From NCBI GenBank assembly GCA_945834545.1, contig CAMAHO010000145.1:1-5423 (forward strand): 5,423 bases of DNA, written 5' to 3'. This document shows positions 1-5,392 of the stretch, piece after piece; the first letter of the stretch is position 1; every line of letters begins with the position of its first letter. The DNA comes from an uncultured Lachnospiraceae bacterium. Its GTDB lineage: Bacteria > Bacillota > Clostridia > Lachnospirales > Lachnospiraceae. The notes beneath the pieces were generated by a model. That model was not told the origin of the DNA. It saw nothing but the letters and a program-made list of their open reading frames with translations, and ran no database searches. The translations under genes were made by a program, and so were the position numbers.

Positions 1-11
1 AAAGAAAAGTG

Positions 12-40
12 TTTCCATTTCTTTCTAATCCAAGTATACT
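12..40 (+). promoter_or_regulatory. Putative sigma-A-type promoter for the ECF S component gene
   Basis: TTTCCA at 12-17 (four of six matches to TTGACA) and TATACT at 35-40 (five of six matches to TATAAT) are separated by exactly 17 bases. Transcription would start near 47, giving a leader of about 80 bases before the ATG at 128. No extended -10 TG is present. This is a prediction from consensus matching only. The short gaps downstream suggest that this promoter could drive several of the following genes. Confidence 0.5.
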
Positions 41-80
41 CTAAAGAAGATGAATTACAATAAGGGATTTTTGACCCTAA

Positions 81-95
81 TAATATTTAATATTA
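81..95 (+). other. AT-rich mini-hairpin in the 5' leader
   Basis: TAATAT (81-86) and ATATTA (90-95) are perfect reverse complements around a three-base loop. Just upstream, AGGG (63-66) and CCCT (75-78) can also pair. Both stems are weak. I do not recognise a riboswitch class here, although S-component genes of this type often sit behind one. It may be no more than a flexible AT-rich leader. Confidence 0.2.
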
Positions 96-112
96 CATTT
101 CCCATAAAAGAT

Positions 113-118
113 AAGGAG
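113..118 (+). promoter_or_regulatory. Ribosome binding site that fixes the start of the ECF S component
   Basis: AAGGAG lies nine bases before the ATG at 128. The earlier in-frame ATG at 50 has no comparable site, and translation from it would add 26 residues unlike an S-component N-terminus. The site therefore decides the start in favour of 128. Confidence 0.8.
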
Positions 119-127
119 AAACAGAAG

Positions 128-694
128 ATGAATCAAAAGATAAAGAAATTAACAGTATCTGCCATGTTCCTGGCATTGGGCCTGGTGCTTCCCTTTCTTA
201 CGGGGCAGATACCCCAGATAGGAAAAATGCTATTGCCTATGCACATTCCGGTATTGCTGTGCGGATTGATTTGCGGTCCGGCTTACGGTGCAGTGGTTGG
301 ATTTGTGGTGCCTCTCCTCAGAGGAATTTTATTCTCCACTCCCGTACTGTTTCCAAAGGGAATCGCCATGGCCTTTGAATTGCTGACTTATGGGTTGGTG
401 ATTGGTGTATTGTATACGGTATTCTTAAAACTGTTTTCTGATCAGTCCGGTAAGAATATAGGTGCTTTGTATGGCAGTTTGATTGGCGCTATGCTGGCAG
501 GCCGGGTGGTATTGGGCTTGGTAAATACCGTGCTGCTGGGCTTGTTTGCAGAAGGTTATACCTGGAAGATGTTTGTAGCCGGAGCCTTTTTAGATGCCAT
601 TCCCGGCATCATTGTGCAGTTGGTATTGATTCCTGCAGTTATGATGGTTTTGCTCAAAACAGGACTTGTTCCCTTAGACCGGAAAAATAAATAG
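128..694 (+). CDS. ECF transporter S component (substrate-binding membrane subunit)
   Basis: The product is a 188-residue, very hydrophobic protein that would be the substrate-capturing subunit of an energy-coupling factor transporter in the cytoplasmic membrane. About six membrane segments can be placed: roughly 9-25, 37-50, 52-69, 79-104, 110-139 and 150-177. The first helix carries the AxxxA pattern (A12, A16) that in known S components contacts EcfT. The LPMHIPVLLCGLICGPAYG stretch (36-54) and the GFVVPLLRG stretch (58-66) resemble clostridial S components annotated without a known substrate. The length is usual for the family. No EcfA, EcfA' or EcfT gene is in the window, so it presumably shares a common ECF module encoded elsewhere (group II arrangement). 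The substrate cannot be read from the sequence; vitamins or vitamin precursors are typical. An amidohydrolase gene begins 47 bases downstream with no obvious terminator between them, which suggests co-transcription. Confidence 0.85.
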   Translation: MNQKIKKLTVSAMFLALGLVLPFLTGQIPQIGKMLLPMHIPVLLCGLICGPAYGAVVGFVVPLLRGILFSTPVLFPKGIAMAFELLTYGLVIGVLYTVFLKLFSDQSGKNIGALYGSLIGAMLAGRVVLGLVNTVLLGLFAEGYTWKMFVAGAFLDAIPGIIVQLVLIPAVMMVLLKTGLVPLDRKNK

Positions 695-741
695 AGAAAT
701 TCCTTTGGGTACATACTATCAGCAGGAAGAGGAGGACGAAT

Positions 742-1935
742 ATGAGTTACAAGGACAATCTATTGGAAGAAGCAAAAAGATTACAACCTTATTTGGAGGA
801 AAAAAGACATTTTCTGCATAGTCATCCGGAGGTGGGCTTTGATTTGAAGGAGACCAAGGCCTATTTGACAGAGGAATTAAAAAAGCTTGGGTACGAGCCT
901 AAAAGTGTAGGAAAATGCGGAATTATGGTAGAGCTTGGGGGCAGTCAGCCGGGGAAGTGTATTCTGCTTCGGGCAGATATGGATGCCTTAGCCATGACGG
1001 AGGAGGCAGAGGTAGAATACAAGAGCATCTATGAAGGAAGGATGCATGGCTGCGGACACGATATGCATGCCACCATGTTACTGGGAGCAGCTAAGCTTCT
1101 AAAAGACTATGAGCATGAGATTCACGGTGTGAGAAAGCTTATTTTTCAACCGGCAGAAGAGATTTTCCAGGGCTCTCTGGATATGATAGAGAGCGGCGTG
1201 CTGGAGAACCCAAAGGTAGATGCCGCCATGATGCTTCATGTTGTGGCTGGTATGCCTATGCCTACCGGAACCTTTATGGTGCCGAAGCAGGGCGGAGTGA
1301 GTATGAATACCTGTGAGCAGTATAAAATCACGGTTTTGGGCAAGGGTGGTCATGGCTCAGCACCTCAAAACGCCATCGACCCTATCACTGCTGCAGCACA
1401 GATTCATCTGGGGCTTCAGGAAATTAACAGCAGGGAGCTTGGCAGGGAGGAATATGGCATATTTACCACCTGTAAATTCCAGGCCGGTGCTACCTCAAAT
1501 GTGATTCCTGACAGTGCACTTATGGAGGGAACCATTCGTACTGCAGATTTGGACAGAAGTGTGAACGGTAAAATCAAAAAACGTATGGAAGAGATTGCCA
1601 CAGGAATTGCCACTGCTATGCGGTGTACGGCAAAGGTGGAGTTTTCGGATTATTGTCCCTGCATGGTGATAGACGATGCCTGGGCAAAACAGGTGCTCGG
1701 CGTGATGAAAGATACATTTGGATCCGGAATCATTGAGATGGAGCCTAGTCCAGGAGGCGGCAGCGAGGATTTTTCCTTTGTAAGTCATAAAGTGCCGGTG
1801 ACCAGCCTGTTTTTAGTAGCCGGTAGCACAAACGATGGCTATGTGTATGGTCAGCATCATCCCAAGGTACGGTATGATGAGTCCTGCTTGTGTATGGGAA
1901 GCGCCGCTTATGCAGCAATCGCACTTAATGTCTGA
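742..1935 (+). CDS. M20D-family metallo-amidohydrolase (N-acyl-amino-acid or hippurate hydrolase type)
   Basis: The 397-residue protein is a full-length, soluble M20 peptidase of the aminoacylase/hippurate hydrolase/IAA-amino-acid hydrolase branch. It would hydrolyse an amide bond between an acyl group and an amino acid or similar amine. Visible family motifs are FLHSHPEVGF (24-33), RADMDAL (77-83), MHGCGHDMHATML (101-113), FQPAEE (135-140), GKGGHGSAP (200-208) and GGGSEDFS (338-345). By analogy with structurally known relatives, the likely di-metal ligands are C104, H106, E140, H166 and a histidine in the QHHP motif (H372 or H373). The lid/dimerisation domain occupies about 185-300. There is no signal peptide, so it is probably cytoplasmic. 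GGAGG at 731-735, six bases before the ATG, supports the start. The true substrate is unknown, because M20D sequence motifs do not resolve it. Its position directly after a transporter S component suggests, but does not show, that it processes the imported compound. Confidence 0.92.
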   Translation: MSYKDNLLEEAKRLQPYLEEKRHFLHSHPEVGFDLKETKAYLTEELKKLGYEPKSVGKCGIMVELGGSQPGKCILLRADMDALAMTEEAEVEYKSIYEGRMHGCGHDMHATMLLGAAKLLKDYEHEIHGVRKLIFQPAEEIFQGSLDMIESGVLENPKVDAAMMLHVVAGMPMPTGTFMVPKQGGVSMNTCEQYKITVLGKGGHGSAPQNAIDPITAAAQIHLGLQEINSRELGREEYGIFTTCKFQAGATSNVIPDSALMEGTIRTADLDRSVNGKIKKRMEEIATGIATAMRCTAKVEFSDYCPCMVIDDAWAKQVLGVMKDTFGSGIIEMEPSPGGGSEDFSFVSHKVPVTSLFLVAGSTNDGYVYGQHHPKVRYDESCLCMGSAAYAAIALNV

Positions 1936-1958
1936 GAAACGTAACGTCTGAGAAAAGA
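1927..1958 (+). repeat. Short imperfect tandem duplication at the amidohydrolase stop codon
   Basis: Two 16-base units (1927-1942 and 1943-1958) agree at 13 of 16 positions and share the ten-base core GTCTGAGAAA (1930-1939 and 1946-1955). The first copy holds the TGA stop of the amidohydrolase gene. The second runs into the Shine-Dalgarno site of the next gene. It probably reflects a local slippage or duplication event. Confidence 0.6.
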
Positions 1959-1965
1959 GGAAACC

Positions 1966-2715
1966 GTGGAGGAATTACAAAAGTTAGTGGTGTACTGTCC
2001 GGACAAATCCAAGGAGAAAGAAGCTTTGGCCCTATCGGAAAGATTACAGCTTCCTCTCACAACACAACCCGGGCCTGAGCTTAGTCTTAAGCTGGAGGAG
2101 GACGGTTTAAGCCTGATGGGCTATGGATTGTCCTATCGGGGAGATTTTATGCAAATGCTTAGTCGTATTTCCAAGGGTCGTCTTGGTCAGGAAATGTTGG
2201 TTCACATGGCGAAGACAAAGAATCCCAATCCGAAAGCTGCAGACTGTACCGCCGGTATGGGTGAAGATTCTTTTTTGCTGGCGGCGCAAGGCTATGAGGT
2301 AACTTTGTTTGAACGAAATCCGGTGATAGGGGCTCTCCTTAGGGATGCTCTGGACAGAGCTGGGAGGGAACCCCAGCTACAGGAAATTGTGGCCAGGATG
2401 CATTTGATAGAGGGAGACAGTGTGGAGCTGCTTCGGGAACAGAACATAGACTATGATTTGGTCTATCTGGATCCTATGTTTCCAGCTAGGAAGAAGTCCG
2501 GATTGATTCAAAAAAAGCTCCAACTGTTACAGAAATTAGAGCAGCCTTGTATGGATGAAGCAGTTCTTATGGAAGCTGCAATAGCTGCTGCACCCAAGAG
2601 AATTGTGGTAAAACGACCTTTGAAGGGTTCCTATTTGGCAGGTAGGAAGCCCAGCTACTCCTCCAAGGGAAAGGCCATACGGTATGATTGTTATTTAGGG
2701 GACAGGTCCCTTTGA
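1966..2715 (+). CDS. rsmJ: RsmJ-family 16S rRNA (guanine-N2) methyltransferase
   Basis: The 249-residue protein is a class I SAM-dependent methyltransferase that strongly resembles RsmJ (formerly YhiQ), which in E. coli makes m2G1516 in 16S rRNA. The SAM-binding motif is DCTAGMGEDSF (93-103), where the E. coli protein has DATAGLGRDAF. It is followed by the acidic strand end VTLFERNPVIGALL (112-125), the catalytic-region motif VYLDPMFPARKKS (166-178) and KRIVVKRP (211-218). The region before residue 90 corresponds in length to the RsmJ N-terminal domain, so the gene is complete. The GTG start at 1966 follows AGAGGA (1956-1961) by four bases and fits the family length; no ATG fits better. Oddly, the last five codons (GDRSL) and the TGA lie inside the inverted repeat at 2698-2776, so the native C-terminus was probably altered by that repeat. 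The exact target nucleotide in this organism is inferred from homology. It could alternatively be an RsmJ-like enzyme with a different target. Confidence 0.87.
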   Translation: MEELQKLVVYCPDKSKEKEALALSERLQLPLTTQPGPELSLKLEEDGLSLMGYGLSYRGDFMQMLSRISKGRLGQEMLVHMAKTKNPNPKAADCTAGMGEDSFLLAAQGYEVTLFERNPVIGALLRDALDRAGREPQLQEIVARMHLIEGDSVELLREQNIDYDLVYLDPMFPARKKSGLIQKKLQLLQKLEQPCMDEAVLMEAAIAAAPKRIVVKRPLKGSYLAGRKPSYSSKGKAIRYDCYLGDRSL

Positions 2716-2776
2716 CCCCTGTTTATATGGTAGAAAACAATAGAATTAGGAGACAGGGTCAAAGGGACCTGTCCCC
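2698..2776. repeat. REPIN/BIME-like long inverted repeat between rsmJ and the glycosyltransferase gene
   Basis: The left arm (2698-2724) and right arm (2751-2776) pair over 21 uninterrupted base pairs (2698-2718 with 2756-2776). After a single bulged C (2719), pairing resumes for three Watson-Crick pairs (2720-2722 with 2753-2755) and possibly two more. The loop is 2725-2750. Each arm is itself quasi-palindromic (GGGAC AG GTCCC at 2699-2710, and GGTC/GACC at 2705-2708 and 2714-2717), the layout expected of two inverted REP units. From memory, similar GGGGACAGGTCCC-type units are dispersed in clostridial genomes and resemble REP elements moved by RAYT (IS200-like Y1) transposases, but no transposase gene is in this window. 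In RNA the element would form a strong hairpin just after the rsmJ stop. There is no run of T after the stem, so it is not a canonical rho-independent terminator. It could stabilise or attenuate the transcript. Confidence 0.85.
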
Positions 2777-2783
2777 GCTGTTT

Positions 2784-2788
2784 AGGAG
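2784..2788 (+). promoter_or_regulatory. Ribosome binding site that decides the GT2 start
   Basis: AGGAG lies seven bases before the ATG at 2796 and eight bases after the base of the inverted-repeat stem. It supports 2796 as the start, rather than the in-frame ATG at 2688 inside rsmJ, whose extra 36 codons mostly translate the repeat. Confidence 0.85.
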
Positions 2789-2795
2789 AGAACAT

Positions 2796-3728
2796 ATGAG
2801 TAAGATTTCAATTGTGGTACCGGTATATTACAACTCGGATACCCTGGAGCTGTTGTACGAGGATATGAAGGAGAAAATCCTGGGTAAAATAGGGGAGTAT
2901 GAGATTGTCTTTGTAGACGATGGCTCCGGAGACAATTCCTGGGAGATTATGAATCGCATTCGGGAGCGAGATGACAATGTGAAATGTGTAAAGCTTTCCA
3001 GAAACTTTGGCGAGCATGCAGCTCTCTTGGCAGGCCTATCCTCCTGTACAGGGGACTGTGCCGTTACAAAACAGGCAGATTTACAGGAAGATTCCTCCAT
3101 CATTTTGGAAATGTACGAGAGCTGGAAGAAGGGCAACAAGGTGGTTTTAGCCATCCGAAAGGAACGGAAGGAAAACAAGTTGAAGGTGTTCTTTGCCAAT
3201 CTGTATTATGCTCTGGTGCGAAAGATGGTTAACAAGAACATGCCCTCCGGCGGCTGTGACTGCTATTTGGTGGACCGAAAGGTAATTGAGGTATTAGAGC
3301 GATTGGATGAAAAGAATTCCTCTCTCACCCTGCAGGTCATGTGGGTTGGCTTTAAGACAGACATGATTTACTTTGTTCGTCAGGACAGAGAGGTGGGGAA
3401 ATCCCGTTGGACCTTGTCAAAGAAGGTTAAGCTGGTAGCTGATTCCATTTTAAGCTTTTCTTACACACCCCTACGTTTGATGATGGGTATGGGCATCCTG
3501 TTTGATTTGGCAGCAGTGATTCTCTTCGTTTGTGTGCTGGTGGAAAAATTGACTGTAGGTACTCCCGTAGAAGGCTGGGCATCTATCATGTGTGTGCTTC
3601 TTTTTGGATTTGGTATGCTGATGCTGATGTTGGGAATTATCGGTGAATATATCTGGAGAGCCTTGGATGCTTCCAGAAATCGCCCTCCCTTTATTATTGA
3701 TGAGATAAAGGAAAATAGTACAAAATGA
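2796..3728 (+). CDS. GtrB/DPM-like family 2 glycosyltransferase with two C-terminal membrane helices
   Basis: The 310-residue protein has a GT-A catalytic domain followed by two membrane helices, as in GtrB/ArnC-type enzymes that transfer a sugar from a nucleotide donor to polyprenyl phosphate on the cytoplasmic face. Visible motifs are ISIVVPVYYNSDTL (4-17), EIVFVDDGSGDNSW (36-49), LSRNFGEHAALLAGL (67-81), QADLQED (93-99), where the metal-binding DxD usually lies, the SGGCDCYLVDRKV stretch (151-163), and GKSRWTLSKKVKL (201-213) before the membrane part. The two helices are at about 229-251 and 262-287 and end in a charged tail RALDASRNRPPF (288-299). The first acidic residue of the DxD is replaced by Q93; some GT2 subfamilies tolerate this. 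The gene overlaps the next one by ATGA, implying translational coupling and a shared function. The donor sugar is unknown. I am sure of the family and less sure that polyprenyl phosphate is the acceptor. Confidence 0.88.
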   Translation: MSKISIVVPVYYNSDTLELLYEDMKEKILGKIGEYEIVFVDDGSGDNSWEIMNRIRERDDNVKCVKLSRNFGEHAALLAGLSSCTGDCAVTKQADLQEDSSIILEMYESWKKGNKVVLAIRKERKENKLKVFFANLYYALVRKMVNKNMPSGGCDCYLVDRKVIEVLERLDEKNSSLTLQVMWVGFKTDMIYFVRQDREVGKSRWTLSKKVKLVADSILSFSYTPLRLMMGMGILFDLAAVILFVCVLVEKLTVGTPVEGWASIMCVLLFGFGMLMLMLGIIGEYIWRALDASRNRPPFIIDEIKENSTK

Positions 3729-5392
3729 TGCGGTTTTTGAAGGAAAATTCGGATAAGTTGATTACCCTGTTGTGGATAGCCGTGGTGTTAGCCAGTATCA
3801 AAAGTATTTTTACAGATACTGGCTTTGACAATGCCTACACGGTGGCTATGTCTTACAGACACTTAAACGGGGATGCTATGTTCAGGCAGATGTGGGAGCC
3901 GCATCAGACCTCCATATTTTTTACGGATATTTGTATGTGGATGTATCATTTGATAGTTCCCTCTTACACAGGGGTTATGCTCTATTTGCAAGTCTGCGGA
4001 ACCTTGTTTTTTGGAATACTTTGCATTCCTATCTATCGGTTACTTAAGCCCCTTGCCGGAAAGCAGATTGCAAGTCTGGCTTGTATTTTCTTTTTTATGT
4101 TTCGTGCAAAGCAGACGCCTTTCCCGGATTTTGCAAATCTTCAAATCGGGTTCAGCGTCTGTGTGCTCTATTTTTTGATTTCCTTTTTACAGAATCAGCA
4201 TCGCTATCGTTACCTTGTTCTCACAGGCTTGTTTTTATGCCTCCAGGTGTTGTCTTATCCCTCCTGTTTGCTGGCTTACGTGCCGGTAGTAATTATGTTG
4301 TTTTTGAAATCCCAGAAAAAGTGGAAAAATATCGGTATCTTTACGGCAACCTGTGGATTTGTGGGTATGATTTATGTGGGGTATTTTATGCTGCAGCTTG
4401 GGCCTGCCCGGTTTATAGATACCTTGAAGCATATCTTTTATGCGGATTCCCACAGCGGAGAATTTATTAGTAGCTATACCTATTTCTACGGCTTTGTGGT
4501 CGCTGTTATCTGGCTGGTGATTGCTCTGCTTTTGGCTTATATGATCTGTCTTGTGACGAATACATGGGGAACGAAAAAGCAGGAGATATTGCCGATATAC
4601 GGAATGGTTCTCTTCCTGTCAGAAGTGATTTTCCTGTTTACCCAAAAGAAGACTGGGCTGGACTGGACCTGCACCTTCTATATTCTCCCTGTTTTTCTGA
4701 TGCTGCTTGGATTTATGGGGTACTCCAAAATGGAGGAGCGGGAAAAGCAGATTTGGTTAACGGGAGTTCTTTTGGCAGCTGCTTCTTTTTTGGCAACCTT
4801 CCTTTTGACAGATCTGGGTATCATTACGATGCTTTCTTATATGGTGATTGGGGGCGTGGTTTCCTTCTTGCCCATCCGACGTATCAAGGAGCAGGCGGTC
4901 CTTTTTCTGATTGCAATCTGTGCTCTCACAACTGTGCATCGGGGCTTGGTGGTATGGGGTTATGCCAATAAGGGTAACATATTTATGGTTCAGGATGTGG
5001 AGACCATTATACGAACCGGCCCCTCTCTGGGCATTGTCTGTGATTATATGACATATTATCAGAGCACTGCAGATTTGGAGGATCATAAGCAATATGTGGA
5101 ACCGGGTGACAAGCTCCTTTTGGTTGGTGGGTGGCTTATGGATTCTATGGAGTTTCTGTATTCAGACGGTGAAATCAGCAATTATTCCACCATAGATACG
5201 CCTATCTACAATGAGCAGCTGCTGGAATACTTTAAGCTTAACCCGGAAAAGACACCTACGGTGATTGCTGTCAGCTGTTGGTACGGGGAAATGATGGTAA
5301 ACCCTGAATCCTGGGTCATGAAGTGGATTACTGAAAATTATGAGGTGGCTGGGGATGGCCGCTACTGGAGATATTACAGGCTGGCACCTTAG
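3725..5392 (+). CDS. Multi-pass membrane protein, probable GT-C-fold glycosyltransferase
   Basis: The 555-residue protein has about twelve predicted membrane helices (roughly 11-28, 80-105, 114-127, 139-155, 163-180, 181-195, 202-223, 251-277, 288-305, 316-333, 343-384 as two, 391-411) and a soluble C-terminal region of about 140 residues (412-555). The first outside loop contains TDTGFDNAYTVAMSYRHLNG (30-49), followed by WEPHQTSIFFTDI (57-69). This resembles the acidic first loop of GT-C enzymes, which use lipid-phosphate sugars on the outer face of the membrane; D31 or D35 could be the catalytic acid. The C-terminal part includes DKLLLVGGWLMDSMEFLYSD (462-481) and a TPTVIAVS strand (510-517), suggesting an alpha/beta domain. 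ATG codons at 3725 and 3728 are both possible starts. AAAGGA at 3707-3712 is rather far upstream, so coupling to the GT2 gene through the ATGA overlap is likely. I do not recognise a named family; a non-enzymatic polymer-export role remains possible. Confidence 0.72.
   Translation: MMRFLKENSDKLITLLWIAVVLASIKSIFTDTGFDNAYTVAMSYRHLNGDAMFRQMWEPHQTSIFFTDICMWMYHLIVPSYTGVMLYLQVCGTLFFGILCIPIYRLLKPLAGKQIASLACIFFFMFRAKQTPFPDFANLQIGFSVCVLYFLISFLQNQHRYRYLVLTGLFLCLQVLSYPSCLLAYVPVVIMLFLKSQKKWKNIGIFTATCGFVGMIYVGYFMLQLGPARFIDTLKHIFYADSHSGEFISSYTYFYGFVVAVIWLVIALLLAYMICLVTNTWGTKKQEILPIYGMVLFLSEVIFLFTQKKTGLDWTCTFYILPVFLMLLGFMGYSKMEEREKQIWLTGVLLAAASFLATFLLTDLGIITMLSYMVIGGVVSFLPIRRIKEQAVLFLIAICALTTVHRGLVVWGYANKGNIFMVQDVETIIRTGPSLGIVCDYMTYYQSTADLEDHKQYVEPGDKLLLVGGWLMDSMEFLYSDGEISNYSTIDTPIYNEQLLEYFKLNPEKTPTVIAVSCWYGEMMVNPESWVMKWITENYEVAGDGRYWRYYRLAP
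3790..3824 (+). repeat. Perfect ten-base inverted repeat inside the 5' part of the GT-C-like gene
   Basis: AGCCAGTATC (3790-3799) and GATACTGGCT (3815-3824) are exact reverse complements around a 15-base AT-rich loop. The stem begins 65 bases after the start codon, at codons 22-34, which encode the end of the first helix and the start of the first outside loop. It could form a hairpin in the mRNA or be coincidental. It is not followed by a T run. Confidence 0.6.

Noticed and set aside
64..78. AGGG...CCCT in the leader as a preQ1-type or other riboswitch
   Set aside because: Only four base pairs form, and no conserved core of a known class is recognisable.
50..127. Longer N-terminus for the ECF S component from the ATG at 50
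   Set aside because: There is no Shine-Dalgarno site before it, it starts only a few bases after the predicted transcription start, and the added residues do not look like the family. AAGGAG before 128 is well placed.
2712..2746. Promoter with TTGACC at 2712-2717 and TAGAAT at 2741-2746 in the repeat
   Set aside because: Each hexamer is close to consensus, but the spacing is 23 bases, too long for a sigma-A promoter. No alternative -10 or -35 at 16-18 bases fits.
2698..2776. Inverted repeat as a rho-independent terminator
   Set aside because: The stem is strong and GC-rich but the loop is 26 bases and no T run follows the right arm. Termination cannot be ruled out, but the typical signature is missing.
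2688..2795. Longer N-terminus for the GT2 protein from the ATG at 2688
   Set aside because: The extra residues mostly translate the inverted repeat (RGQVPLTPV, GQRDLSPLF) and lie inside rsmJ. The start at 2796 has a proper ribosome binding site and begins right before the GT-A fold.
2828..3199. Reverse-strand open frame of 123 codons within the GT2 gene
   Set aside because: It is fully overlapped by a gene with clear GT2 motifs, has no ribosome binding site of note, and its translation resembles no family I know.
3825..3853. TTGACA at 3825-3830 as an internal promoter
   Set aside because: The hexamer is perfect, but no convincing -10 lies 16-18 bases downstream and it is within coding sequence.
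4564..4971. Alternative-frame open frame of 135 codons within the GT-C-like gene
   Set aside because: The main frame has a continuous membrane-protein pattern through this region. The alternative frame shows no domain and is a shadow.
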